A DNA stretch of 64,000 nucleotides from Pseudooceanicola sp. (lineage in GTDB: Bacteria > Pseudomonadota > Alphaproteobacteria > Rhodobacterales > Rhodobacteraceae): assembly GCF_029213205.1 (NCBI RefSeq), contig NZ_JARGNH010000005.1, forward strand, positions 1 to 64,000, read 5' to 3'. Below the pieces are notes generated by a model. It was not told where the DNA came from, did no database searches, and was given only the letters and a program-made list of their open reading frames with translations. Each line of letters starts with the position of its first letter. Positions within the stretch are counted from its first letter, which is position 1. A program made the position numbers and the translations under genes. Positions 1 to 7,729 of the stretch are shown one piece after another.

Positions 1-622
1 TGTTGCCAAATGGGATTCGCATCGCCGCGCAGGCATGATTCAAGCTGGTATCTGCGATGGAGACCAACCTGGCACGAGACCTTGTGCCGGACGAGGCATG
101 GACGCCCTGAACCAGAGTGGGGCGGTGCCGGATGCCCTTCAAATGAGCTCCGTTATACGCGCGCACCATCAGGCAGGGGGGCCGCCGCGACAGGGTTTTG
201 GCCGCTCAAGAGGTGGCTTCTCGACCAAGAGCCATCTCCGCGGCAACGCAGCAGCCCTGGCCATGAGGACCGAGATCACACCGGGCCGGACATCCGATGA
301 CCTGGGCTTCGATCTGGTCATGGCCGACAGCCTGCCCGCGCCAAGCGCCCTGTTGGCAGACAGAGGCTATGATGCTGACAGCATTCGCAAAAAGATGGAG
401 GCGGGAAACCTGCTCACCCAAATACCAATGCGCAAGTCACGCAAGATGCGCGTCGGTGTCGGTCATTCGCCGTATTCCTTGCGCAACTTGGTCGAGCGGT
501 GCTTCAACACGCTCAAGAACGCACGCCGCGTCGCAACCCGCTACGACAAAACTGTCGAAAGTTTCCTGGGCTTCATAGGCAGCACCTCAATCCGCCTCTG
601 GCTGCGCCTTTTGTCAACATGA
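1..622 (+). mobile_element. IS5-family transposase remnant, internally deleted
   Basis: The plus strand carries the C-terminal part of an IS5/IS427-type DDE transposase from about 130 to 622. It includes the RSRGGFSTK-HLR block, the LLADRGYDAD block and the VERCFNTLKNARRVATRYDK block that holds the last catalytic Glu. A short N-terminal-like piece (ATG at 57, LVPDEAW, stop at 108-110) lies just before it, so roughly the first half of the protein is missing and the frame is broken. No terminal inverted repeats or target duplication could be recognised. It is a dead fragment. It abuts a second, oppositely oriented transposase fragment, so this end of the window is an insertion-sequence graveyard. 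Confidence 0.75.
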
Positions 623-625
623 TCT

Positions 626-860
626 AACATTCTGAAAAGAACTCTCGCAAACGCCTGACAGCGTCCAGCGCCGGACTCGGCAATGCACCGTTCGCCAGTT
701 GCCCGGCTCGGGCGGTAAATCTCGCCACGGCGACGCCGTTCGCGCCAGCCACAGGATTGCATCCAGGAAAGCCGGTTGTCCGTCGCCGTGCCTCCACGGT
801 CGCCCTTTTTGCCAGGAACGAGCGGTTCAATCCGTGCCCATTGCACATCCGTCTGCTCAG
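626..860 (-). mobile_element. second IS5-family transposase fragment (N-terminal part)
   Basis: Read on the minus strand from about 855 downwards, the DNA encodes the N-terminal region of an IS5-type transposase. QWARIEPLVPGKKGDRGG and TATDNR are in one frame; FLDAILWLARTASPWRDLPP and EPGNWRTVH follow after a one-base frame change. The last similarity is an RRWTLSGV block near 650. The rest of the transposase is missing because the sequence meets the plus-strand fragment that ends at 622. The two pieces therefore come from different insertions, or from one element that was inverted and deleted. The gene is not functional. Confidence 0.7.
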
Positions 861-907
861 GATCGCCTTCGTTTTCAATCTTGAATCAGAACTCAGGCCG
901 ATTGGGA

Positions 908-941
908 ATCCCCCAAATGAAGACGCCGCCTAGACGGCGTC
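908..941 (-). terminator. possible terminator of the DUF2853 gene
   Basis: A 7-bp inverted repeat (gacgccg at 922-928, cggcgtc at 935-941, 6-base loop) lies 14 bases past the stop of the minus-strand gene. It is followed on that strand by a weak T-containing tract, ttcattt. The stem is good; the weak T-run lowers confidence. Confidence 0.45.
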
Positions 942-954
942 ATCCGAAAAGGAA

Positions 955-1296
955 TCAGCCGTAGATGGCTTCTTTCTTGAAGTGTTTGGTCAGCATGTAA
1001 TAGACCACAGCGCGGTATTTGTTGCGCTCGGACTTGCCATAAACTTCGATCACCGAATGGATCGCTTCCATAAGCTCGGGCCCGTCTTTCAGGCCGAGTT
1101 TCTTAATCAGAAAGTTGTTCTTGACCGTTTCCAGCTCGGACGGTTGCGAACCGGCAACCGTGCTGGCATCCGCGTCATAGATCGACGGACCGCAGCCGAT
1201 GGTCACTTTGGTCAGCAGCGCCATATCCGGCGTCATGCCGCATTTGCTCTTCAGATCACTCGCATATGTCGCGATCAGGTCGTCGCGTTTTCCCAT
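955..1296 (-). CDS. DUF2853 family protein
   Basis: This 113-residue soluble protein looks like the small DUF2853 family found widely in Alphaproteobacteria, whose function is not known. No catalytic motif is evident. It has a KCGM stretch, a GCGPSIYD stretch and a lysine-rich C-terminus (LTKHFKKEAIYG). The start at 1296 is chosen over an upstream in-frame start because GGAGA precedes it at about 8 bases and the residues before MGKRDD look like translated intergenic DNA. It lies downstream of ahcY on the same strand with about 150 bases between them that contain a likely terminator, so it is probably transcribed on its own. Confidence 0.8.
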   Translation of the reverse strand: MGKRDDLIATYASDLKSKCGMTPDMALLTKVTIGCGPSIYDADASTVAGSQPSELETVKNNFLIKKLGLKDGPELMEAIHSVIEVYGKSERNKYRAVVYYMLTKHFKKEAIYG

Positions 1297-1386
1297 TGGT
1301 TTTCTCCACTTAATGGGCCGCATTGCGGTCCATGTCCCCAGTTCCAGTATCCGGCAGGTTAGCCCCGCTACAGGCGCAGACAAAGG

Positions 1387-1416
1387 AAAAAAATGGCCAA
1401 ACCGCCGCTCGGCCAA
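1387..1416 (-). terminator. possible intrinsic terminator of ahcY
   Basis: On the minus strand, 35-64 bases after the ahcY stop, a TGGCC/GGCCA inverted repeat (1411-1415 and 1394-1398) is followed directly by seven T residues (complement of 1387-1393). The stem is short but the T-run is clear. Confidence 0.45.
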
Positions 1417-1450
1417 ATCGCCGTTCCGTCACCCGGCCTGCGACAGGCGA

Positions 1451-2842
1451 TCAATACCGATAATGTTCCGGCTTGAATGGACCTTCGGGAGGAACACCAA
1501 TGTAATCCGCCTGCTCTTTCGCCAGTTTGGTCAGCTTGACGCCGATCCGGTCCAGATGCAGCCGCGCGACCTTTTCATCCAGATGCTTGGGCAGGATATA
1601 GACGCCGGGCTGATACTCCTCACCCTTGGTCCAGAGCTCGATCTGCGCCAGCACCTGATTGGTGAAGCTCGCCGACATCACGAATGATGGATGGCCGGTG
1701 GCATTGCCGAGGTTCAACAAGCGCCCCTGGGACAGCAGGATGATCCGACTGCCGCTGGGCATCTCGATCATATCCACCTGGTCCTTGATATTGGTCCATT
1801 TATGGTTCTTCAGGCTGGCCACCTGAATTTCATTATCAAAATGGCCAATGTTGCCGACGATCGCCATATCCTTCATCGCCCGCAGATGTTCGATGCGGAT
1901 CACGTCCTTGTTGCCGGTGGTGGTGACAAAGATATCGGCGCTGTCGACCGCATCCTCGAGCGTCACCACCTCATAGCCATCCATCGCCGCCTGCAGGGCG
2001 CAGATCGGATCGACCTCGGTCACCTTGACCCGTGCACCGGCGCCGGACAGCGACGCGGCACAGCCCTTGCCGACATCGCCATAGCCGCAGACGACCGCGA
2101 CCTTGCCAGCCATCATCGTGTCGGTGGCGCGGCGGATGCCGTCGACCAGCGATTCCTTGCAACCGTATTTGTTGTCGAACTTCGACTTGGTGACAGAGTC
2201 GTTCACGTTGATTGCCGGGAACGGCAGCTGCCCCTTCTTGTGCAGATCATAGAGACGGTGCACGCCGGTGGTGGTTTCCTCGGACACGCCCTTGATCGCC
2301 TCGCGGGTCCTGGTGAACCAGCCGGGGGTTTCGGCCATGCGTTTCTTGATCTGGGCAAAAATCGCCTCTTCCTCTTCCGAGGTCGGCACCTCGATCAGCC
2401 CGGTCTCGCCCGCCTCGACCCGTGCGCCCAGCAACACATAAAGTGTCGCGTCGCCGCCATCGTCGAGGATCATGTTCGCACCTTCGGGGAACATGAACGA
2501 CCGGTCGAGGTAATCCCAATGTTCGACCAGGGACTGACCCTTGATCGCGAACACCGGGGTGCCGCCTGCGGCAATCGCCGCCGCGGCGTGGTCCTGGGTC
2601 GAAAAGATGTTGCACGAGGCCCAGCGCACGTCGGCGCCCAGCGCCACCAGGGTTTCGATAAGCACCGCGGTCTGGATCGTCATGTGCAATGATCCGACGA
2701 TCCGCGCGCCTTTCAGCGGCTGACTGTCGCCATATTCGGCGCGGCAAGCCATCAGTCCGGGCATCTCGGTTTCCGCGATATCCAGCTCCTTGCGGCCAAA
2801 GGCTGCGAGCGAGATATCTTTGACGATATAGTCTGTGGCCAT
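1451..2842 (-). CDS. ahcY: adenosylhomocysteinase (S-adenosyl-L-homocysteine hydrolase)
   Basis: It hydrolyses S-adenosylhomocysteine, the by-product of SAM-dependent methylation, to adenosine and homocysteine. It is cytosolic and NAD-dependent. With this start the protein has 463 residues, the usual bacterial length. Visible features are the N-terminal substrate domain ([25 protein letters not shown]), the Rossmann NAD site ([13 protein letters not shown]), and the family's C-terminal KPEHYRY end. An ATG at 2854 would add four residues. The start at 2842 is preferred because the decayed copy of this region near 4055 keeps an AGGA Shine-Dalgarno before the equivalent ATG but has lost the upstream ATG. 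It is divergent from an FkbM-type methyltransferase, whose by-product it would recycle. Confidence 0.97.
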   Translation of the reverse strand: MATDYIVKDISLAAFGRKELDIAETEMPGLMACRAEYGDSQPLKGARIVGSLHMTIQTAVLIETLVALGADVRWASCNIFSTQDHAAAAIAAGGTPVFAIKGQSLVEHWDYLDRSFMFPEGANMILDDGGDATLYVLLGARVEAGETGLIEVPTSEEEEAIFAQIKKRMAETPGWFTRTREAIKGVSEETTTGVHRLYDLHKKGQLPFPAINVNDSVTKSKFDNKYGCKESLVDGIRRATDTMMAGKVAVVCGYGDVGKGCAASLSGAGARVKVTEVDPICALQAAMDGYEVVTLEDAVDSADIFVTTTGNKDVIRIEHLRAMKDMAIVGNIGHFDNEIQVASLKNHKWTNIKDQVDMIEMPSGSRIILLSQGRLLNLGNATGHPSFVMSASFTNQVLAQIELWTKGEEYQPGVYILPKHLDEKVARLHLDRIGVKLTKLAKEQADYIGVPPEGPFKPEHYRY

Positions 2843-2974
2843 TTGGCTATCCATCCCGATTAGGTTTGCTCGGCGGCGTAACAGGTCTTGATTAACGCTT
2901 CAACTGTCAGGACAATTCGGACTACCAAGCAGAAAATGACCTGGAAAACCGGGCAGACCGAGGCAGAGCACACC

Positions 2975-3772
2975 ATGACTCCGCAATCCGCCCTACAATC
3001 GGACGATGCCGAAGATGGCATTGGTGGCGTCCGGTTGTTGCAGCCTAACGTCACCGCTGCGCCGCGCGGTGTGCCGTCGTTCGATCACATGATCGCGTCC
3101 AATCAATATGGCTTTTATTGCATTCCGCAAGCCTATGCCAAACGCAAGGTGCCGACGGTCCTGCGTCAGGGACAGGTCTATGAACCCGACACGCTGGCGC
3201 TGATGCGGCGCAAGTCCGGGCTGGGCGACGTGATCGCGGGTGGCGGCTTCATCGGCGACTTTTTTCCTGCACTCAGCGAAGCGCTGGCTGCCACCGCCGT
3301 CCTGCACAGCTTTGAACCCAACCCGCTGAGCCATGAGGCCGCCTGCCACACCATTGGGTTGAACCGGCTGGAAAACGTCTGCCTGCACCCCGTTGCGGTG
3401 GGTGAGTCGCCGGGGACATTGCCGCTGTTGGTGTCACGCGGTGCAAATAACGCGATGGCCGCAAGGGCCAAGATCGTCGCCGACCGTATCGAAGGCGAGA
3501 CCATCGACGTGCCCGTCACGACCCTGGACAACCTGATCGGCAAGGACCGTGCGGTTTCGATCCTGCAGCTGGATATCGAAGGCCACGAACTTCCTGCCGT
3601 ATTGGGAGCGAAGCGGATCATCAGCCGCAACCGGCCGATGATCATACTCGAGGCCGCAAGACGGCATCGTCAGAAGTTTTACGAGCGCGCCCTGAATCAG
3701 CACTTTCCCGACATCGGATACAGGATGGCCGGGGTGATTGAACGCAACTGCATTTTCCTGCCGCAAGGCTAG
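2975..3772 (+). CDS. FkbM family SAM-dependent methyltransferase (copy 1)
   Basis: This 265-residue protein has the FkbM methyltransferase layout. A glycine-rich SAM-site region (GDVIAGGGFIGDFF, near residue 80) comes first, then FEPNP, then a C-terminal LQLDIEGHE block that keeps the acidic residues of the family's D-x-E-G motif. Known relatives O-methylate sugars or other small hydroxyl compounds; the substrate here cannot be told. In-frame starts exist at 2888 (TTG) and 2936 (ATG). The ATG at 2975 is chosen because it has GAGG upstream and aligns with the start of the paralogue at 4183 in the duplicated segment. It is divergent from ahcY. A diverged copy lies 0.4 kb downstream. Confidence 0.82.
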   Translation: MTPQSALQSDDAEDGIGGVRLLQPNVTAAPRGVPSFDHMIASNQYGFYCIPQAYAKRKVPTVLRQGQVYEPDTLALMRRKSGLGDVIAGGGFIGDFFPALSEALAATAVLHSFEPNPLSHEAACHTIGLNRLENVCLHPVAVGESPGTLPLLVSRGANNAMAARAKIVADRIEGETIDVPVTTLDNLIGKDRAVSILQLDIEGHELPAVLGAKRIISRNRPMIILEAARRHRQKFYERALNQHFPDIGYRMAGVIERNCIFLPQG

Positions 3773-3847
3773 GGCGAGCACGGATTACGCATTCCGATGG
3801 CGCGATTGGGTCTGGCTGCCACGGGTCTCGCAATCCGAGGGGTCTAC

Positions 3848-3913
3848 ATGGCACAATCGCACGCTTGGCCAGGCATGCTGTCTGGGCGACGGCTTGATCT
3901 GATCAACCCGACG
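3848..3913 (+). pseudogene. 5' fragment of the HD-hydrolase gene (duplication remnant)
   Basis: Twenty-two codons beginning with ATG at 3848 match the first 23 codons of the intact HD-hydrolase gene at 4888: MAQSHAW against MAKQPRAW, then LSGRRLDLINPT against LSGRRLDLLDPT. I count about 15 identical residues and one codon lost. Similarity stops at the CCGACG at 3908-3913, where sequence like the ahcY 5' end begins. The fragment sits directly after copy 1 of the FkbM gene, exactly as the intact HD gene follows copy 2. Together with the next feature it fills the 410-base gap between the two FkbM genes. Confidence 0.85.
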
Positions 3914-4055
3914 ATCCGCGCAGCTTTCAGTGGCCGGCTTCGGCCATATTCCTTGCGCAAACCTTCAACCCCGGCATTTCGGTTTCGACGATATCCGGTT
4001 CCTTGCGGCCCTATCCGGCAAGATTGAAGTCTTTGACGGTATAATCTGTGACCAT
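3908..4055 (-). pseudogene. decayed 5' fragment of ahcY (duplication remnant)
   Basis: Read on the minus strand from ATG at 4055, the sequence gives MVTDYTVKDFNLAG, a stop, then GRKEPDIVETEMPGL. The intact AhcY start is [20 protein letters not shown] and [13 protein letters not shown] similarity to 2694-2842 is continuous, with one net base lost, and extends beyond the start into the ahcY upstream region (to about 4104, matching up to about 2890). The piece ends at CCGACG, about 50 codons into ahcY. It is not a functional gene. About 80 bases further, to 4182, separate it from copy 2; a TGAGGG-containing stretch and the AGGAGG ribosome site lie there and nothing else is seen. Confidence 0.88.
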
Positions 4056-4182
4056 TTGGCTATCCTGGGCTCGCTACATTTCGGTGCGGCGTAACATTCC
4101 TTGTGTGACGCGGCCAGTTGGTGCCTATTTCCGTAACGTGAGGGTATAAACCCTGGCCGCAACAGACGGCAGGAGGTCAAGA

Positions 4183-4839
4183 ATGGCCGGTGAGGCAGAA
4201 AAATCCCAAGAATTCGCGCTTGATGCCGATGCGCCGGTTGTTACCGGGCCAGAGGCTGAGGCCGAGGCGGGCGATCCGCGGGTCATCGCCTTTTTGATGC
4301 GCCACGCCGGGCGCGGTGACATCATTCATTCAGGGATCTTCCCCGGCGGCGCGCTGGTGCCGCTGTCTGCGGGCCTGGCGGAAACCGCTACACTCTGGGT
4401 GTTTCAGCCGGATCCCGACACCCATCGTGCCGTGGGTCAGGCGATCACCGACGACCGGTTGTGGAACGTCAGCCTGCGGCGCGCGGTGCCCTCATCCGAG
4501 CCCGGGCGAGTGTTCCTGCCCAGCGCCGGGCTTGATACTGGACCGGGGGCGTTTGTCCCGGCTGATTTCAACGCCCGCGAAACGGTCGAGACCCTGCGGC
4601 TGGATGACGCCATTCCCGGCAATCGCAAGGTCTCGGTCATGCTGCTGGAGGGCAATGGGCATCAGGTCCAGGCGCTGATCGGGGCACGCAGGCTGATTGC
4701 GCGCTGCCGCCCGGTTCTGGTGATTTCGGCCTTCCGCCGCCCGCGCTGGTTCGCCAAGAATTTTGGCGCGCTCGGCTACCGGGTGCGGGGCCGTCTGCGC
4801 GACAAGCTGGTGATTTCCGTCGACCCGGTTGATTTCTGA
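4183..4839 (+). CDS. diverged FkbM-like paralogue (copy 2), probably not a methyltransferase
   Basis: This 218-residue protein aligns along its length with the FkbM protein encoded at 2975-3772. Examples are LMRHAGRGDII against LMRRKSGLGDVI, FQPDP against FEPNP, and GARRLIARCRPVLVI against GAKRIISRNRPMIIL. The glycine-rich SAM motif has become GDIIHSGIFPGGAL and the D-x-E-G motif has become LLEGNGHQ, so residues expected for SAM binding and chemistry are changed. The N-terminus is replaced by an acidic, alanine-rich stretch. The reading frame is intact and has a strong AGGAGG site 7 bases before the ATG, so it is still expressed or only recently freed from use. It arose by the tandem duplication described in the findings. 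Confidence 0.72.
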   Translation: MAGEAEKSQEFALDADAPVVTGPEAEAEAGDPRVIAFLMRHAGRGDIIHSGIFPGGALVPLSAGLAETATLWVFQPDPDTHRAVGQAITDDRLWNVSLRRAVPSSEPGRVFLPSAGLDTGPGAFVPADFNARETVETLRLDDAIPGNRKVSVMLLEGNGHQVQALIGARRLIARCRPVLVISAFRRPRWFAKNFGALGYRVRGRLRDKLVISVDPVDF

Positions 4840-4887
4840 CGCCGCTTCGCGACATTGAGCGCGAACACGTCGCGACCGGGGAACACA

Positions 4888-5484
4888 ATGGCCAAACAGC
4901 CACGCGCATGGCAACGGATGCTTTCGGGCCGAAGGCTTGACCTGCTTGACCCGACGCCGATGGATATCGAGATCGAGGACATTGCCCATGGCCTGGCCTT
5001 TGTCGCCCGCTGGAATGGCCAGACGCTGGGCGATTTTGCCTATTCGGTGGCCGAGCATTCGCTGTTGGTCGAAACCATCTATGCCAGGTTAGAGCCGAAA
5101 TCACCGGTGAAATGGCGCCTTGCCGCATTGCTGCACGACGCGCCGGAATATGTGATCGGCGACATGATTTCGCCGGTCAAGGCGGCGGTCGGACCGGGGT
5201 ATTCCGTGCTCGACAACCGGCTGACAGCGGCGATCCATCTGCGCTTTGGCCTGCCTGCCGCGATCCCCAAGGCGGTGAAATCCCGGATCAAGACCGCCGA
5301 CAAGGTCAGCGCCTATATGGAGGCGGTGCAGATCGCCGGATTCTCCGTGACTGAGGCGGCCAAGTTGTTCGGCACCCCGGACCCCGCCCTGATCGAGGGG
5401 TTGAGCATCCGGCTACGACCGCCGGTTCAGGCGCGCGACGATTACACCGCGCGCCATAGGACGCTGTTGGCACAGATGACATGA
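4888..5484 (+). CDS. HD domain phosphohydrolase (YfbR-like)
   Basis: A 198-residue HD-superfamily metal-dependent phosphohydrolase. The metal-binding pattern is visible: H in VAEHSLLVE, the HD pair in AALLHDAPEYVIGD, and a later D in KTADKVSAYMEA. The arrangement resembles the YfbR type of 5'-deoxynucleotidase, but the substrate is not certain. The ATG at 4888 has GGGGAA upstream; a TTG at 4855 in the same frame is less likely. The stop overlaps the next start by four bases (ATGA), so it is co-transcribed with the GNAT gene. Its first 22-23 codons exist in a second, broken copy at 3848. Confidence 0.85.
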   Translation: MAKQPRAWQRMLSGRRLDLLDPTPMDIEIEDIAHGLAFVARWNGQTLGDFAYSVAEHSLLVETIYARLEPKSPVKWRLAALLHDAPEYVIGDMISPVKAAVGPGYSVLDNRLTAAIHLRFGLPAAIPKAVKSRIKTADKVSAYMEAVQIAGFSVTEAAKLFGTPDPALIEGLSIRLRPPVQARDDYTARHRTLLAQMT

Positions 5485-5963
5485 TGCATGTCCGTAAATC
5501 CGGGCCGTTCGACGCCGCGCCGATCGCCCGACTGCTGAACGAGATCATCGCAATTGGTGGCACCACGGCGATGACCCGGCCAGTTGATGGCGAAACCATC
5601 GCCAGATGGATGGCGTCGGATCCGCGCAATCTCTGGCATCTGGCCGAGGATGAGTCCGGCCTGTTGCTGGGGGTTCAATGGGTCGAACCTCATCCGGATC
5701 TGGGCGCCTCGGTCGCCAAGATCGCCACCTTCGCGCGGGTCGGGCGCACCGGGATCGGCATTGGATCGGCCCTGTTCGAGCGGACAAGCCGGGCGGTGAA
5801 AGCCCTGGGATACGACTGGATCAGCGCCGAAATCCGCGCGGATAATGCCGGCGGGCTGACCTATTATCAAAGCCACGGGTTTGAGGATTACGCCCGCAAA
5901 TCCGGGCAAGAACTGCACGACGGCCAGGTCGTCGACAAGGTATTGAAACGCTATAACTTGTGA
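5481..5963 (+). CDS. GNAT family N-acetyltransferase
   Basis: A 160-residue acetyl-CoA-dependent acetyltransferase of the GNAT fold. It shows an N-terminal strand-helix unit (RLLNEIIAIGG), the acetyl-CoA pyrophosphate loop as GRTGIGIGSALFE around residue 95, and a C-terminal ADNAGGLTYYQSHGFED segment typical of GNATs. The layout resembles phosphinothricin/amino-acid acetyltransferases, but the substrate is unknown. It overlaps the HD-hydrolase gene by four bases and is presumably translated by coupling. About 200 bases without a gene follow, containing one hairpin (6119-6144). Confidence 0.85.
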   Translation: MMHVRKSGPFDAAPIARLLNEIIAIGGTTAMTRPVDGETIARWMASDPRNLWHLAEDESGLLLGVQWVEPHPDLGASVAKIATFARVGRTGIGIGSALFERTSRAVKALGYDWISAEIRADNAGGLTYYQSHGFEDYARKSGQELHDGQVVDKVLKRYNL

Positions 5964-6118
5964 TCGGCGCCAGGCCGCGCCCGCTGTGACGGCCCTTGCG
6001 GCAACGCAGGCCGAAGCGTAGCATTCGCGCCACGCGCCGGGACCGCACAAGGCCCGCGCGACTCACCGAAATCATCGCCCTGACAGGTGTCGGGCAACCC
6101 TGATTTTCCTGAGGTTGG

Positions 6119-6144
6119 CCCCTCTGGCATGTCGCCACGAGGGG
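6119..6144 (+). other. hairpin in the leader of the 43-residue protein gene
   Basis: CCCCTC (6119-6124) pairs with GAGGGG (6139-6144), and TGGC (6125-6128) pairs with GCCA (6134-6137), leaving a 5-base loop and one bulged C. No T-run follows, so it looks more like a leader structure, or an end for the upstream operon, than a classical intrinsic terminator. It lies about 22 bases before the start codon. Confidence 0.4.
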
Positions 6145-6165
6145 GGTTCTGGATTGGAGAATGTG

Positions 6166-6297
6166 ATGGGAAAAGGCAACAGCAGCAAGGGCAACAAAGA
6201 AACCAAGAAGCCCAAGCAAGAGAAGCCCAAGGTTCTGGCAACGGCCAATTTCAACGCCAGCAAGCCGATGTCGCTGGGCGCGAAAAAGGCCAAGTGA
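6166..6297 (+). CDS. 43-residue basic small protein, function unknown
   Basis: A short reading frame with a GGAGA ribosome site 5 bases before the ATG at 6166. The product is very rich in lysine, glycine and asparagine in its first half (MGKGNSSKGNKETKKP) and ends in a VLATANFNASKPMSLGAKKAK-like tail. There is no signal peptide or membrane segment. I recall similar very short basic proteins annotated as hypothetical in other Rhodobacterales, but no function is known to me. High charge suggests RNA or ribosome contact; that is only inference. A perfect 12-base palindrome (6321-6332) lies between its end and the convergent regA and may be part of a two-way terminator. Confidence 0.65.
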   Translation: MGKGNSSKGNKETKKPKQEKPKVLATANFNASKPMSLGAKKAK

Positions 6298-6349
6298 ACC
6301 CGGTTTCGGGGGGCGGGGGCGCAGGCGCCTGCCCCAACCGTATCAATGC

Positions 6350-6901
6350 CTATTTCGGCGAGCGTTTGGCGAGGATCCGCTGCAGGGTCCGACGGTGCAT
6401 GTTGAGCCGCCGCGCGGTCTCGCTCACATTGCGATCACAGAGCTCATAGACCCGCTGAATGTGTTCCCAGCGGACGCGATCCGCGCTCATCGGATTTTCC
6501 GGCGGCGGCGGCAGACCGTCACTTCGGGCCAGCAGCGCATTGGTGATATCAGTCGCATCGGCGGGCTTGGACAGGTAATCCGTCGCCCCGATCTTGACCG
6601 CTGCCACCGCGGTGGCAATCGCGCCATAGCCGGTCAGCACCACGATCCGGCTGTCGGGGCGCTTTTCACGAATGGCCTCGACCACATCCAGCCCATTGCC
6701 ATCCTCCAGCCTCAGGTCGCAGACCGCATAGGCGGGGGGCCGGGCGCTGGCAATGGCCTTGCCTGCGGCGACGTTTTCAGCGGTCTCGACCACGAATCCG
6801 CGCTTTTCCATAGCCTTGGCGAGACGACGCAGAAAAGGCTCGTCATCGTCGACCAACAGCAATGTCCGGTCCGGTCCCAGATCCGCCAATTCTTGCACCA
6901 T
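6350..6901 (-). CDS. regA: response regulator RegA/PrrA/ActR (redox global regulator)
   Basis: This 183-residue regulator is the DNA-binding partner of the RegB kinase encoded nearby. In relatives it controls photosynthesis, respiration, carbon and nitrogen fixation genes according to redox state. The receiver domain has the acidic pair DDDEP at residues 18-22, the phospho-acceptor Asp at about 62 (CDLRLEDGNG), and Lys in YLSKPAD. A proline linker (GLPPPPENP) leads to a Fis-type helix-turn-helix (NVSETARRLNMHRRTLQRIL) that is highly conserved in this family. GAGGAG precedes the start. It follows senC on the minus strand with about 100 bases between. Confidence 0.95.
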   Translation of the reverse strand: MVQELADLGPDRTLLLVDDDEPFLRRLAKAMEKRGFVVETAENVAAGKAIASARPPAYAVCDLRLEDGNGLDVVEAIREKRPDSRIVVLTGYGAIATAVAAVKIGATDYLSKPADATDITNALLARSDGLPPPPENPMSADRVRWEHIQRVYELCDRNVSETARRLNMHRRTLQRILAKRSPK

Positions 6902-6999
6902 GTCCTGCTCCTCTGCTCACCAGCGCGGCCCGGCGGCGCGTCTGTTGTGCGTCGGATCGTCTTAGACCTTGCGATTGCCAGCGTCAAATTCGCGCGGAT

Positions 7000-7626
7000 C
7001 TATTGCGCATCCAGAAAACACTGAACCTTTTGCGCCATATCCTCGGGCGTCATATCGCGGCGAAAATATTCGACAAAACCATGGCCCGGCAGGGTCAGGT
7101 AGGTGAAGGTCGAATGATCAACCAGGTAATAGTCCGGGTCGTCGCTCTCCTGCTTGCGGTAATAGGTGCGATAGGCCGTGCTGGCTGTCTTGATCTGTTC
7201 CGGCGTGCCGGTCAGACCGATCATCCGGGGATGCAGGTAATCGGTGAAATCCTTCAGCAGCTCAGGCGTGTCGCGCTCGGGGTCGATCGAGATGAACACC
7301 GGTTTCACGAGGCTGCCCCGCTCTTCCAGCAGAGTCACCGCCTCGGCATTGCGGGCCCCGTCAAGGGGGCAGATATCCGGGCAATAGGTATAGCCGAAAT
7401 AGATCAGCGCGGGCTGATCCAGAACCTCGGCGTCGGTGACGGTCTTGCCATCCTCATCAACCAGGGTGAACGGCCCGCCGATCTGATCGGAGCCTCCGGC
7501 GATGGCGCTGGTGCGACAGGCCGCAAACTGGTCATCGCCACCCCTGCCGATGGTCAGCAGCCAGAGTGACGCGATCAGGGCCACCAAAATACCGGTGGCA
7601 AGAATTGCCATGGTGCGAAGGGTCAT
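7000..7626 (-). CDS. senC: SCO1/SenC/PrrC family copper protein
   Basis: A 208-residue membrane-anchored protein with a thioredoxin fold facing the periplasm. One N-terminal membrane segment (about residues 5-26) is followed by the Sco copper site: Cys82 and Cys86 in YCPDICP and His171 in VDHSTFTYL. Sco proteins deliver copper to the CuA centre of cytochrome c oxidase, and SenC/PrrC is also needed for normal RegB/RegA signalling in Rhodobacter. It is divergent from regB (103 bases apart) and upstream of regA, the arrangement known from Rhodobacter. All metal ligands are present. Confidence 0.93.
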   Translation of the reverse strand: MTLRTMAILATGILVALIASLWLLTIGRGGDDQFAACRTSAIAGGSDQIGGPFTLVDEDGKTVTDAEVLDQPALIYFGYTYCPDICPLDGARNAEAVTLLEERGSLVKPVFISIDPERDTPELLKDFTDYLHPRMIGLTGTPEQIKTASTAYRTYYRKQESDDPDYYLVDHSTFTYLTLPGHGFVEYFRRDMTPEDMAQKVQCFLDAQ

Positions 7627-7729
7627 TGTTCGGCTCCCGATCTTATCGCGCCGGCGGCATTGCCTGCGTCACTGGGCACATCTAACCTTTGATCCGACAG
7701 ATGCAACGGGGCAAGGCGGAGGCCGCAGG

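Noticed and set aside
1691-2692. 333-codon plus-strand frame
   Set aside because: Mirror frame of ahcY in high-GC DNA; His/Asp/Gly-rich with no family signature.
2855-2974. Possible SAH or SAM riboswitch upstream of ahcY or the FkbM gene
   Set aside because: The divergent gap is only about 130 bases and no conserved riboswitch core was recognised; a covariance-model search would be decisive.
3797-4027. 76-codon plus-strand frame as a real small gene
   Set aside because: It is the HD-gene 5' fragment continuing into the reverse of the ahcY fragment, a by-product of the duplication.
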